NCBI RefSeq assembly: GCF_003443735.1
Contig: NZ_CP031969.1
Coordinates: 5,270,001 to 5,334,000, forward strand
DNA: 64,000 bases
Source of the DNA: Streptomyces sp. CC0208
GTDB lineage: Bacteria > Actinomycetota > Actinomycetes > Streptomycetales > Streptomycetaceae
Direction: 5' to 3'
Made by a program: the position numbers and the translations under genes. A model generated the notes under the pieces. It did not search any database. It saw only the letters and a list, made by a program, of their open reading frames with translations, and was not told the origin of the DNA. Shown here one piece after another: positions 23,807 through 32,615 of the stretch; position 1 is the stretch's first letter; every line of letters starts with the position of its first letter.

Positions 23807-24661
23807 TCAGCGGGCGGGGCTCGATGCCCAGCTGCCCAGCAGTGCCAGCCGCTCCGCCGTCTCCGACCCCGGTTCCGGGGTGTAGACGAGCAGGCTCTGG
23901 TCGCCGTCTCCCGGGACGGCGAGGGTCTCGTAGGGGAAGACCAGCAGTCCCGCCACCGGATGCCGGACGCGCTTCACGCCGTAGGCGCACTCCTTGACCT
24001 GGTGGTCGGCCCACAGGCGGCGGAAGTCCTCGCTCTTGAGGGAGAGTTCGCCGACCAGCGAGGTCAGTTCGCGGTCGTCCTGGTGGTGGCCGGCCAGAAC
24101 CCGCAGATGGGCCACGCACTGGGCGGCCACCGCCTGCCACTCCGGGTAGAGGTCGCGTGCGGCGGGGTCGAGGAAGACCTGCCGCGGGATGCTGCGCGTC
24201 CTGGCCGTCGTACCGCTGTAACCGAACACCGCGTCCGCCAGGGCGTTCCAGGCCAGGACGGTCATCCGGCGGTCGAGGACGAAGGCCGGGGTGCGGTCCA
24301 TGCTGTCGAGCAGGAGCTGGACGCCCTCGCGGACGCGGGGGCTGGTGGGGCGTGCGGCCTGTCTGCGGGGGCGGGCCACCGCGTGCAGGTAGTCGCGTTC
24401 GGTCTCGTCCAGGCGCAGGACGCGCGCGACGGCGTCCAGGACGGCGTCCGAGACTCCCCCCGACTTCGTCCGGGAGGGGCCCCCAGGCCCTCGGCCCTGC
24501 TCCAGCCGGATGTAGTAGTCGACGCTCACACCGGCCAGCTGCGCCACTTCCTCCCGGCGCAGCCCGGGCACGCGGCGCCGCCCGTGCGAGGGCAGCCCCA
24601 CCTCCTCGGGCTGGATGCGGGCGCGGCGTGAGCGCAAGAAGTCTCCGAGGTCCCCGTCCAT
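23807..24661 (-). CDS. MmyB-like XRE transcriptional regulator
   Basis: A 284-aa regulator. The N-terminal helix-turn-helix (residues 1-75) includes LRREEVAQLAGVSVDYYIRLEQGR, here interrupted by a Gly/Pro/Ser insertion. The C-terminal MmyB-like ligand domain (about 110-275) has DRRMTVLAWNALADAVFG. Members are usually divergent from an SDR or oxidoreductase, which they control; here an SDR gene starts 150 bp away on the other strand. A TACGAT hexamer lies 7 bases before the ATG with no ribosome site, suggesting a leaderless message. Confidence 0.88.
   Translation of the reverse strand: MDGDLGDFLRSRRARIQPEEVGLPSHGRRRVPGLRREEVAQLAGVSVDYYIRLEQGRGPGGPSRTKSGGVSDAVLDAVARVLRLDETERDYLHAVARPRRQAARPTSPRVREGVQLLLDSMDRTPAFVLDRRMTVLAWNALADAVFGYSGTTARTRSIPRQVFLDPAARDLYPEWQAVAAQCVAHLRVLAGHHQDDRELTSLVGELSLKSEDFRRLWADHQVKECAYGVKRVRHPVAGLLVFPYETLAVPGDGDQSLLVYTPEPGSETAERLALLGSWASSPAR
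24454..24484. repeat. Palindromic insertion element inside XRE gene
   Basis: A GC-rich near-palindrome of about 31 bp with CTCCCCC at one end and GGGGCCCCC at the other. It adds roughly 9-10 in-frame residues (GPSRTKSGG-type) between the LEQGR and VSDAVL blocks of the regulator. The same end sequences occur in the element at 36039. Confidence 0.65.
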
Positions 24662-24708
24662 GGGTTCGATCGTAGGGGAGGCGCGGGTCTCGAACCTGGT
24701 ACTGGCAG

Positions 24709-24733
24709 ACCCAGGAAAAGCGCATCCCTGGGT
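24709..24733. promoter_or_regulatory. Inverted repeat between regulator and SDR
   Basis: ACCCAGG and CCTGGGT arms (7 bp, 11-bp spacer) in the divergent intergenic region. Likely operator for the adjacent MmyB-like regulator. Confidence 0.45.
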
Positions 24734-24811
24734 AGGGCGGCCCGGGCGCCGCAGGGTGGTGGACGAGGCCGGGGAGTCGCCCCGGCGGACATCGCACCGA
24801 GGAGCACCTCC

Positions 24812-25576
24812 ATGTCGTACGAGAATCTGGCCGGACGTACCGCCGTCGTCACCGGGGCGGCGAGCGGCATCGGCGAGGCCACGGCCGTGCTGCTGGCCGA
24901 GCAGGGGGCGCGGGTCGCGCTGCTCGCCCGGCGCGGCGAGCAGCTGGAGGCGATCGCCGGGAAGATCCGGGCCGACGGCGGACAGGCCCTGGCCGTGGTC
25001 GCCGACGTCACCGACGACGCGTCCGTGGCGGCCGCCGTGGAGCGTGTGCACACGGCGTACGGGACCGTCGACCTGGTGGTCAACAACGCGGGGGTGATGC
25101 TGCCCAACCCGATCACCGACGCCCGGGTCGACGAGTGGCAGCGGATGATCGACACCAATGTCACCGGTGTCCTGCGGATCATCGGCGCGTTCGCCGGCGA
25201 CCTGAACGAGGCCGCCGCGCAGGGGCGCAGCGCGGACCTGGTGAACGTCTCGTCCATCGGCGCCCACGTCACGGGCTTCACGAACTACGCCGTGTACGGG
25301 GCGACGAAGGCCGCGGTCACGCATCTCTCGGCGCTGCTGAGGAGCGAGTTCGGGCCGCGGGGCGTGCGGGTCACCAACATCGAGCCGGGGCTGACGGAGA
25401 GCGAGCTGGCCACGCACATCGACAACGACGGGCTGCGGGAGCAGATCGGTGGGATGGTCGAGGCGATGGGCACGCTGGCGGCCGCGGAACTCGCCGACGT
25501 CGTCGCCTATGTCACCAGCCGGCCCCGGCACGTCAACCTGCGCCAGGTCGTGGTGCTGCCGACCGCGCAGGTGTGA
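24812..25576 (+). CDS. Short-chain dehydrogenase/reductase (SDR)
   Basis: A 254-aa classical SDR. The cofactor motif is VTGAASGIGEATAV, the structural motif is VNNAGVM, and the catalytic set comprises Ser in VNVSSIG, Tyr-x-x-x-Lys in YGATKAAV, and an Asn. An Arg after the first strand favours NADP(H). GAGGAG precedes the ATG. The substrate is unknown. It is divergent from, and probably controlled by, the MmyB-like regulator. Confidence 0.92.
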   Translation: MSYENLAGRTAVVTGAASGIGEATAVLLAEQGARVALLARRGEQLEAIAGKIRADGGQALAVVADVTDDASVAAAVERVHTAYGTVDLVVNNAGVMLPNPITDARVDEWQRMIDTNVTGVLRIIGAFAGDLNEAAAQGRSADLVNVSSIGAHVTGFTNYAVYGATKAAVTHLSALLRSEFGPRGVRVTNIEPGLTESELATHIDNDGLREQIGGMVEAMGTLAAAELADVVAYVTSRPRHVNLRQVVVLPTAQV

Positions 25577-25584
25577 GCGCCGGG

Positions 25585-26028
25585 TCAGCCCTCCCAGTCG
25601 CTGCTCGGGGCGGACGGCTTGCCGCGCCGGCCGCCCCGGAAGAGGTCAGGGTTGACGCGGAGCGCCTGGAAGGCGTTGACGCCGACGATGCCGACCCAGG
25701 AGACCAGCAGGCCGGGCAGGTGGGCGACGCCGCCGCCGATCGCGGAGAGCGGGATCGCCAGCACCAGGGAGACGATGCCGAAGCCGAAGCGCTCGCCGAA
25801 GGAGTCGGTGGGCCTGGGCGAGCGGGCTCCCCGGGCGGTCACCATCTGCTGCTCGGCGAGCTGCCGGCGCAGCCGGCGGTCCACGGCGCCGTCGATCCGC
25901 TGGTCGACCTTCTCCAGGAACGAGTCGACCAGCGCGGACTCGTACTCCTCGCCCAGTTCCCTGCGGGCCTGCAGGGTGGCGTTGAGTTCCTTCTTGAGTT
26001 CGGGGTCCCGCGCATCCATTCCGGTCAT
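25585..26028 (-). CDS. Small integral membrane protein
   Basis: A 147-aa protein. The charged N-terminal half (about 1-80) is helical (ELKKELNATLQARRELGEEY). It is followed by two membrane helices (about 85-125) and a basic tail. ATG 26028 is 7 bases after a TACCGT hexamer and lacks a ribosome site (leaderless-like); an upstream GTG at 26064 is possible. The family resembles actinobacterial integral membrane proteins of unknown function. Convergent with the SDR gene, only 8 bp apart. Confidence 0.7.
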   Translation of the reverse strand: MTGMDARDPELKKELNATLQARRELGEEYESALVDSFLEKVDQRIDGAVDRRLRRQLAEQQMVTARGARSPRPTDSFGERFGFGIVSLVLAIPLSAIGGGVAHLPGLLVSWVGIVGVNAFQALRVNPDLFRGGRRGKPSAPSSDWEG

Positions 26029-26104
26029 GGGGTCCACGGTAGGCAGCGGGACCACCTGCTGCACTGGGGTTAGCCCCCCTGTTGCGGCGGGGGTCCTTCC
26101 CAGA

Positions 26105-27040
26105 TCAGCCCGTGGTCAGCCCGTGCTGCTTCGCATACGCGTTCGCCACGTCCTCCGGGTCCTTCTTGTCGTTGTCGACCTGGCTGTTGAGCTGGGTGAG
26201 CTGCTCGGTGGTGAGGACGTTCCCGAGGCGGGCGAGGGCCTTGCGGACGGTGTCGTCGGCCTTGCGGTCGGCGATGAGGGGGACGATGTGCTGGCTGGGG
26301 ATGAGGTTCTTCGGGTCGGTCAGCACCACCCAGTCGTGGGCCGCGATGTCGGTGTCGGTGGTGAAGAGGTTCGCCACGTCCACGTCCCCCTTCTTCAGGG
26401 CGCCCTTGACGAGCGGACCGTCCGAGTCGAGGGACTTGAACTCCTTGAACTCGACGCCGTACACCTCCTTGAGGCCGACCGCGCCCACCCGGCGCTTCTT
26501 GACCTCGGGCGCGGCACCGATGACCAGCCTGCCGTTCTGCTTGGCGAGGTCGGCGAGGGTGGCGAGGCCGAACTTCCTGGCGGTCGCCCGGGTGACGACG
26601 AAGCAGTCGGAGTCGGCCGCCTGGCCGTACGGGAGGACCTGGAGGCCGGCGGGCATCGCCAGGGTGAGGGCGTTCTGCATGGTGCCCGGCTCGGCGGAGG
26701 CGTCCTTGGGGGCCAGGTAGTTGAGGAGGGCGCCCTGGTACTCGGGCAGCAGGTCGATGTCGCCCGCCTTGAGGGCGGGGATCACGATCTCGCGGGTGCC
26801 GAGGTTGGGGCGGACCTTCACCTTCACGCCGGCCTGCTGGAGCACGGCCGCGTACAGGTAGCCGAGGACCTGGTTCTCGGTGAAGTTGGCGGTGCCGATG
26901 GTGACTCCGCCCTTGCTGGAGCCGCTGCCGCCGGAGGTGGTGCCGCCGCGGTCGAGGGAGGTGATGCCGCTGGAGCAGGCGGCGAGGGCGGGGACGGAGG
27001 CCGCCGCGAAGAGGCCGCCGAGGAGGGTGCGTCGGTTCAT
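26105..27040 (-). CDS. Osmoprotectant ABC transporter substrate-binding lipoprotein (OpuCC-type)
   Basis: A 311-aa lipoprotein binding choline, glycine betaine or a similar quaternary amine. Signal peptide MNRRTLLGGLFAAASVPALA with lipobox ALAAC (lipidated Cys about 22), then a Gly/Ser linker. The OpuAC-type fold begins with VTIGTANFTENQVLGYLYA and contains LLPEYQGALLNYL and DWVVLTDPKNLIPSQ. AAGGA precedes the ATG. Last gene of the four-gene transporter operon (ATPase, permease, permease, binding protein). Confidence 0.9.
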   Translation of the reverse strand: MNRRTLLGGLFAAASVPALAACSSGITSLDRGGTTSGGSGSSKGGVTIGTANFTENQVLGYLYAAVLQQAGVKVKVRPNLGTREIVIPALKAGDIDLLPEYQGALLNYLAPKDASAEPGTMQNALTLAMPAGLQVLPYGQAADSDCFVVTRATARKFGLATLADLAKQNGRLVIGAAPEVKKRRVGAVGLKEVYGVEFKEFKSLDSDGPLVKGALKKGDVDVANLFTTDTDIAAHDWVVLTDPKNLIPSQHIVPLIADRKADDTVRKALARLGNVLTTEQLTQLNSQVDNDKKDPEDVANAYAKQHGLTTG

Positions 27041-27051
27041 CGGAGGGGTCC

Positions 27052-27714
27052 TTACGCGGTGCGGTGACGGAAGAGGAAGCGCTGGAGGCCGGAGAGCAGC
27101 AGGTCGAGGGCGACGGCGATGACGGCGACCAGCACCGCCCCGCCGAGCACCTGCACGAGGTCGCGCTGGGCGAGGCCGTCGAAGACGTAGCGGCCCAGGC
27201 CGCCGAAGGAGACGTACGCCGCGATGGTCGCGGTGGCGACGACCTGGATGAGTGCCAGGCGCAGGCCGGTCATGATCAGGGGGAGGGCGAGGGGCAGTTC
27301 GACCTGGAACAGGACCTGGTGGCCGCGCATGCCCTGGCCGCGGGCGGCGTCCTTGACGTCCGGGTCGACGGCGGTCATGCCGGCGTAGGTGTTGGTGACG
27401 ATGGCCGGGACCGCGAGGGCGACCAGGGCGACGTAGACCGGGAGCATGGACAGGCCGCCGGCCAGGAAGACCAGTACGACCAGGCCGACGGTGGGCAGGG
27501 CGCGGCCGAAGGACGCGAGGTTGATCGCGAGGAAGGCGCCCTTGCCGGTGTGGCCGATCAGCAGGCCGAGGGGGAGGCCGATCGCGGCCGCGACGAGGGT
27601 CGCGAGGAGCGAGTACTGCAGGTGCTCGGCGAGTCGGTGGGCGATGCCGTCGGTGCCGGTCCACTGGGAGCCGCTGGTCAGCCAGGTGCCGAGGTTCTTG
27701 ATGAGTTCGTACAT
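27052..27714 (-). CDS. Osmoprotectant ABC transporter permease 2
   Basis: A 220-aa inner-membrane permease of the ProW/OpuC class with about five helices and the EAA-type loop LPLALPLIMTGLRLA. Its start is one base past the stop of permease 1, and it has 34% or so visible motif overlap with it (PLALP-IM-G-R). The two permeases probably form a heterodimer. Confidence 0.88.
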   Translation of the reverse strand: MYELIKNLGTWLTSGSQWTGTDGIAHRLAEHLQYSLLATLVAAAIGLPLGLLIGHTGKGAFLAINLASFGRALPTVGLVVLVFLAGGLSMLPVYVALVALAVPAIVTNTYAGMTAVDPDVKDAARGQGMRGHQVLFQVELPLALPLIMTGLRLALIQVVATATIAAYVSFGGLGRYVFDGLAQRDLVQVLGGAVLVAVIAVALDLLLSGLQRFLFRHRTA

Positions 27715-27715
27715 G

Positions 27716-28357
27716 TCAGGCTCGCCTCCGCCGCCACGGGGTCAGGACGTACTGGAGGGCCACCAGCAGGGCGTCCGCGACCACGGCGAGCAGGAGCGTG
27801 AGGACCACGCCCGCGATCACCGGGGTCGGGAAGTCGCGCTGGAAGCCGTCGGTGAAGAGCTGGCCGAGGCCGCCGTCGCCGATGTAGGTGGCGACCGACA
27901 CGAGGGAGATCGACATGACGGTCGCGATCCGCACGCCCGCCATGATCACGGGCAGGGCGAGGGGGAGTTCGACGGTGAGGAGGGTGCGCAGCGGGCGGGT
28001 GCCCATCGCCTTCGCGGCCTCCTTCGTCTTCGCGGGGACCGAGTCGAGGCCTTCGACGGTGTTCCGCAGCAGGACGACCAGGGTGTAGACGGTCAGGCCG
28101 ATCACGGTCGTGGTGCGGGTCAGGCCGCTGACCGGCAGCAGGAGCACGAAGATCGCGATCGAGGGGATCGTGAACAGGACGTTCGAGAGGCCGAGCAGGA
28201 AGCCGCGCAGGGGGCGGATCCGGTGCGCGACCACGGCCAGGGGGAGGCTGATCAGCAGGCCGAAGAAGACCGCTGAGAGCGCTGCCTGGAGGTGCGAGAC
28301 CGTCAGGGTGGTCAGGTCGTCGGTGTGGCCGGATATCCACGACCAGTCGATGGTCAT
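27716..28357 (-). CDS. Osmoprotectant ABC transporter permease 1
   Basis: A 213-aa permease. N-terminal helix about 20-45, then four further helices; EAA-like loop MGTRPLRTLLTVELPLALPV. The ATG overlaps the ATPase stop by four bases (ATGA). Together with permease 2 it forms the channel of an OpuC-type importer. Confidence 0.88.
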   Translation of the reverse strand: MTIDWSWISGHTDDLTTLTVSHLQAALSAVFFGLLISLPLAVVAHRIRPLRGFLLGLSNVLFTIPSIAIFVLLLPVSGLTRTTTVIGLTVYTLVVLLRNTVEGLDSVPAKTKEAAKAMGTRPLRTLLTVELPLALPVIMAGVRIATVMSISLVSVATYIGDGGLGQLFTDGFQRDFPTPVIAGVVLTLLLAVVADALLVALQYVLTPWRRRRA

Positions 28358-29388
28358 GCGGCCACCCGGGCTTCCGTGTGGGCCTGGCCGGCGTGCCGGT
28401 GGATGTCGTCGCGGGAGGTGACCCCGGTGAGGACGCCGTCGGCGTCGACGCGGGCGACCAGGCCGGTGGGGGAGGCGACGGACTCGTCGAGGGCGGCGAG
28501 CAGGGAGTCGCCGTCCTTGAGCGGTCGTACGGGCACTTCGGCGTCGTCGGCCGCCCAGTGCAGGGGCCTGCCCGCCGCGTCGCACACGAGGGACCAGGCG
28601 GTCCCTTCCGGTGCCGGGCCCTGCGGGACCGCGGCCAGGGTCTTCAGCGAGAGCAGCTTCAGGCCGCGCTCGGCGCCGAGGAAGTCGGCCACGAAGTCGT
28701 CGGCGGGGCGGGCGAGGAGCTCGGCGGGCGGGGCGCACTGGACGAGGTGGCCGCCGGTGCGGAAGATCGCGATGCGGTCGCCGAGACGGACGGCCTCGTC
28801 GACGTCGTGCGTGACGAAGACGATGGTCTTGTTCAACTCCTTCTGGAGTCTGAGCAGTTCGTCCTGGAGCTGGGTGCGTACGACCGGGTCGACCGCGCCG
28901 AAGGGTTCGTCCATGAGCAGGACCGGCGGGTCGGCGGCGAGTGCGCGGGCGACGCCGACGCGCTGTTGCTGGCCGCCGGAGAGCTGGTGCGGGTACCGCT
29001 TGCCGGACTCGGGGGTGAGGCCGACGGTCTCCAGCAGTTCCGCCGCCCGGGCCCGGGCCTTCTTGCGGCCGTGGCCGAGCAGGAGCGGGACGGTGGCGAT
29101 GTTGTCCAGCACCGTGCGGTGCGGGAAGAGGCCGGACTGCTGGATGACGTAGCCGATGGAGCGGCGCAGTTCGGCCGCGTCCTGGCGGGTGACGTCCTTG
29201 CCGCCGACCTTGATGGTGCCGGAGGTCGGTTCGACCATCCGGTTGATCATCCTGAGGGTGGTCGTCTTGCCGCAACCGGAGGATCCGACGAGGACGGTCA
29301 CGCCGCCTTCCGGCATGTCGAGGGTGAGATCGTGCACTGCTGTCGTGCCGTTGGGGAAGCGCTTGTGGACCGCGTCGAACTGGATCAT
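28354..29388 (-). CDS. Osmoprotectant ABC transporter ATPase (OpuCA/ProV-type) with CBS-like tail
   Basis: A 344-aa ATPase. Walker A GSSGCGKTT, Q-loop YVIQQSGLFPHRT, signature LSGGQQQRVGVARA, Walker B PVLLMDEPFGAVD and switch VFVTHD. The C-terminal 80 residues (about 260-335) resemble a CBS domain (VSSPTGLV-like DADGVLTGVTSRDDI), used in OpuA/OpuC for ionic-strength sensing. First gene of the operon. A TATACA hexamer (rc 29408-29413) and AAGGG ribosome site lie upstream. It is divergent from the ammonia-lyase homologue. Confidence 0.92.
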   Translation of the reverse strand: MIQFDAVHKRFPNGTTAVHDLTLDMPEGGVTVLVGSSGCGKTTTLRMINRMVEPTSGTIKVGGKDVTRQDAAELRRSIGYVIQQSGLFPHRTVLDNIATVPLLLGHGRKKARARAAELLETVGLTPESGKRYPHQLSGGQQQRVGVARALAADPPVLLMDEPFGAVDPVVRTQLQDELLRLQKELNKTIVFVTHDVDEAVRLGDRIAIFRTGGHLVQCAPPAELLARPADDFVADFLGAERGLKLLSLKTLAAVPQGPAPEGTAWSLVCDAAGRPLHWAADDAEVPVRPLKDGDSLLAALDESVASPTGLVARVDADGVLTGVTSRDDIHRHAGQAHTEARVAA

Positions 29389-29529
29389 GAGATGTCCCTT
29401 GCCCGGCTGTATAACGTCATGCAGAGTTCTTGGTACCTGAATAGGTTGTCAACGGTTCGGTGTTAATCCGAGGTAACGGATGACCGCCAGGCAAGATCAG
29501 ATGTCCGCATTGAGGGGAGTTTGGACTAG

Positions 29530-31047
29530 ATGTCGTCTCGGATCGTGGACACTTCTGATCCCGTCACCGTGGGCCACACCGGCCTGGTGGTCCTCGACGG
29601 GATCGGACTCGGCGTCCCGGACGTCGTCCGCCTCGCCGACGGGAGCGCGCGACCGGTGCCCGGGACCGACGCGATGAAGCGGGTCACGGAGTCCTGGGAC
29701 GCCGCCCGCCAGATCGCCGCGACCGGACGCGTCTACGGCCGCTCGACCGGCGTCGGCGCCAACCGGAACGAGGACGTGCCCACCGAGGCGGCCGCCGAAC
29801 ACGGGCTGCGGCTGCTGCGCAGCCACGCCGGTGCCATCGGCGAGGAACTGCCCGCCCGGCAGGTCCGCGCGATGCTCGCGGTCCGGGCCAACCAGCTCCT
29901 GGCGGGCGGCGCGGGACTGCGGCCGACCGTCGTCACGGCCCTGTGCGAGGCCCTGGAGAACGGCGCGTACCCGGCCGTCAACGAGTTCGGCTCGGTGGGC
30001 ACCGGCGACATCGCGGCGCTGGCCCAGGTGGGGCTGGCGCTGGCGGGGGAGCACCCCTGGAGGGAGGCCGGCGCCCCCGAGCCCCAGCCCCTCGACAACA
30101 ACGACGCCCTCGCCTTCATCAGCAGCAACGCCCTCACCCTCGGCCAGGCCGCCCTCGCGCTGCACGAGTTGCGCGGACTCGTCGAGGCCACGCAGGTCGT
30201 CGGGGCGCTGTCACTGCTGGCCGTGGACGGGTCGCACGAGGCGTACGCCGCCCCGGTGCACGCGGCCCGCCCGCACCGCGGGTCCGCCGAAGTGGCCCGG
30301 CGGATGCGGAAGCTGATCGGGGCCGAGGACCGGCCCACCCCACCGCTCGGCCGCATCCAGGACCCGTACGGCTTCCGGTGTCTCCCGCAGATCCACGGGC
30401 CCGCCCAGGACGCGGCCGACGCCCTGGAGGAGGTCATCGCGATCGAGATCAACGCGGCCGCGGAGAACCCCCTCATCTCCCCCGAGGACATGGCCGCCTA
30501 CCACCACGGAGGCTTCTACCAGGCCCAACTCGCCCTGGCCCTGGACCACTTCAGGCTTGCCCTCACCCAGGTCGCCCGGCTGTCCACGTCCCGGCTCTCC
30601 ACCCTCAACGAGCCCGTCTTCACCCGCCTCAGGCCCTTCCTCGCCGACCAGGAGCCCGCCTCCTCCGGCGTGATGATCCTGGAGTACGCCGCCGGAGCCG
30701 CCCTCGGCGACCTGCGGGCCTTCTCGGCGCCCGCCTCGCTCGGCCACGCTGTACTCTCCCGAGGCGTCGAGGAACAGGCCAGCTTCGCCTCGCTCGCCGC
30801 ACGCCAGACACTGCGCGCGTGCGGCGCGTACCGTCTCGTCGTCGGCTGCGAACTCGTCGCCGCCGTACGGGCGCTGCGCCAGCGCGGCCTCAGGCCCGAC
30901 CCGGACCTGCCGGTGGGCCGGGCGCTGGAGCTCGCCGAGGCGGTGCTGGCGCAGGACACGGCCGACCGGCCGCTCACGGGCGACGTGACGGCGGCGGCCG
31001 CACTGCTCGACCGGTTCACGGACATCTGGAGGGGGATCGAGGCATGA
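29530..31047 (+). CDS. Histidine-ammonia-lyase-like protein lacking the MIO triad
   Basis: A 505-aa member of the aromatic amino acid lyase (HAL/PAL) superfamily. It keeps the Tyr loop VYGRSTGVGANRNED, the IQDPYGFRCLPQIHGPAQDA block and the FRAFSAPAS-type region. The cofactor-forming segment, normally GSVGASGDLAPL, reads GSVGTGDIAAL (residues 154-164). One residue is missing and no Ala-Ser-Gly exists to make the MIO group. The LALING block reads LAFISSNA and the QEDHVS block is EEQASFAS. It is therefore unlikely to be an ordinary histidine ammonia-lyase. ATG has GAGGGGAG about 10 bases upstream; the next gene overlaps by ATGA. Confidence 0.85.
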   Translation: MSSRIVDTSDPVTVGHTGLVVLDGIGLGVPDVVRLADGSARPVPGTDAMKRVTESWDAARQIAATGRVYGRSTGVGANRNEDVPTEAAAEHGLRLLRSHAGAIGEELPARQVRAMLAVRANQLLAGGAGLRPTVVTALCEALENGAYPAVNEFGSVGTGDIAALAQVGLALAGEHPWREAGAPEPQPLDNNDALAFISSNALTLGQAALALHELRGLVEATQVVGALSLLAVDGSHEAYAAPVHAARPHRGSAEVARRMRKLIGAEDRPTPPLGRIQDPYGFRCLPQIHGPAQDAADALEEVIAIEINAAAENPLISPEDMAAYHHGGFYQAQLALALDHFRLALTQVARLSTSRLSTLNEPVFTRLRPFLADQEPASSGVMILEYAAGAALGDLRAFSAPASLGHAVLSRGVEEQASFASLAARQTLRACGAYRLVVGCELVAAVRALRQRGLRPDPDLPVGRALELAEAVLAQDTADRPLTGDVTAAAALLDRFTDIWRGIEA

Positions 31048-31916
31048 GCGACATGGGCGGGGCGATGGGCGGGGCGGGTGTGGCGGACACTCCCGCGGGA
31101 CGGCTTCAGGCACTGTTCGAAGGGCACCGGCTCACACCGACCCAGCGGCGCATCGCGCACAGCATGGTGCGGCGGGCCGCAGACGTGCCGTTCCTGTCCA
31201 GCGTGGAGCTGGCCGAACTGGCCGGGGTCAGCCAGCCCTCCGTCACCCGCTTCGCCGTCGCCCTCGGCTTCGACGGCTACCCCGCCCTGCGCCGGCACCT
31301 GCGCGAGGTCGCGCCCGCCGAGCAGAGCGCGGCCTCCGCGTCGTACAACGAGTACCAGCAGGCCGTCGAGGCCGAGATCGAGAACCTCAGGCACCTGGCG
31401 GAGGTCCTCGCCGACCCGCGTCCGGTGCAGAAGGCCGGGCGGCTGCTCGCCGCCTCACGGCCCCTGCCGGTGCTCGGGCTGCGGGCCGCCGCCTCCCAGG
31501 CGTACGGCTTCGCCTACTTCGCCGCCAAAGTCCACCCGGACGTACGGCTGCTCCACGAGGGCGGCACGATGATCCACGACCGGATCGACGCCGCCGTCCG
31601 CGCGGGCGCCTCGACCCTGCTGTGCTTCGCGCTGCCCCGGCATCCGCGCGAGGTCGTCGACACCCTCGCCTACGCCAAGGAGGCGGGCCTGAGCGTCGTC
31701 ACCGTCGCCGACTCCGCCTTCGCGCCGGTCGCCAAGGTCTCCGACCTGCTGCTGCCCGCCGCCGTCGGCACCGGCCTCGCCTTCGACACCGCGTGTGCGC
31801 CGATGCTGCTGGGCCGGGTGCTTCTTGAGGCGATGTGCGACGACCTGCCGGACGCGCAGGCCCGACTGGAGGAGTTCGACGCGCGGGCCGCTTCCCGCGG
31901 ACTCTTCGTCGAGTAG
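31044..31916 (+). CDS. MurR/RpiR-family transcriptional regulator with SIS domain
   Basis: A 290-aa regulator. N-terminal RpiR helix-turn-helix (about 10-85; AELAGVSQPSVTRFAVALGF) and a C-terminal SIS domain (about 125-270; VLGLRAAASQAYGFAYFA, AGLSVVTVADSAFAPVAK). SIS domains usually sense phosphosugars. It is translationally coupled (ATGA) to the lyase homologue, so it probably regulates that gene and perhaps the divergent transporter (inference). Confidence 0.9.
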   Translation: MSDMGGAMGGAGVADTPAGRLQALFEGHRLTPTQRRIAHSMVRRAADVPFLSSVELAELAGVSQPSVTRFAVALGFDGYPALRRHLREVAPAEQSAASASYNEYQQAVEAEIENLRHLAEVLADPRPVQKAGRLLAASRPLPVLGLRAAASQAYGFAYFAAKVHPDVRLLHEGGTMIHDRIDAAVRAGASTLLCFALPRHPREVVDTLAYAKEAGLSVVTVADSAFAPVAKVSDLLLPAAVGTGLAFDTACAPMLLGRVLLEAMCDDLPDAQARLEEFDARAASRGLFVE

Positions 31917-31999
31917 GGCGCTTTTTCACACTCGTCTCACGTTCGCCCGCTACCCTCCCCGACCGGCAGGACTGTGCCAGGACGACGAGGAGGCGGGAC

Positions 32000-32593
32000 G
32001 TGGCACGCGGAGATCGCAGGGCTCAGGGGCTGGCTCGGGTGGCCGTCGTCGTGCGCGCCGGAGCCGCACCCCTGTGGTGGCTCGGAGTGTGCGCGGCGGG
32101 CGTCGGGCTGCTGATCCCGGGCCTGACCGGGCGCCGGATCGGGGTGATGGCGGGCGCCGCGCTGTTCATCGTGGCGGTGGCCGTGGTGTCGTACGGCCGC
32201 CGCAAGCGGTACACGACGCTGGGGCGGGCGGCCGCCCGCGCGGGGAAGCACGACGTGCTCCAGGACCGCGCGGTCAGTGTGCGCAACTGGCGCCGCGGGC
32301 ACCGCTGGTGGCTGCTGCTGGCCTGGCTGACCGCGCTGGCGAGTTCGTTCGCGGTGCCGGTCGCGGGCGGCATGCTGCTCGCCGGGTGCGGTGCGGGCCT
32401 CTGGCTCAAGGCCGCCTGGCTCGGGCGGCGCGAGCGGGCCGAGGACGCGCTGCTGTGGGTGCGGGTCGACTGGCTCGACGCGAGCGGCGGACGCCCGGCC
32501 GGCAAGGTGGTCAGGGCGTACCGCAGCACGGGTATCGCGGCGGGCGACGCGGCCCCGGGAGGAGCGCGCCGCCGCACCGCGGCACTCGTCTAG
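32000..32593 (+). CDS. Integral membrane protein, unknown
   Basis: A 197-aa membrane protein starting at GTG (MARGDRRAQGL) with GAGGAGG upstream. Four hydrophobic helices are seen (about 22-42, 47-67, 100-120, 122-142), and the termini are Arg-rich and cytoplasmic. No recognised family. It converges on the Roadblock gene cluster. Confidence 0.75.
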   Translation: MARGDRRAQGLARVAVVVRAGAAPLWWLGVCAAGVGLLIPGLTGRRIGVMAGAALFIVAVAVVSYGRRKRYTTLGRAAARAGKHDVLQDRAVSVRNWRRGHRWWLLLAWLTALASSFAVPVAGGMLLAGCGAGLWLKAAWLGRRERAEDALLWVRVDWLDASGGRPAGKVVRAYRSTGIAAGDAAPGGARRRTAALV

Positions 32594-32615
32594 TTCCGGT
32601 TCCGGTGCTCCCGGG

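Noticed and set aside
23674..25531. Long - strand frame merging the MmyB-like regulator with sequence opposite the SDR gene
   Set aside because: Homology to the regulator family begins only at 24661; the upstream part is antisense to a clear SDR gene.
29530..31047. Naming this gene hutH
   Set aside because: The MIO triad and other catalytic residues are missing, and it is not in the hut operon.
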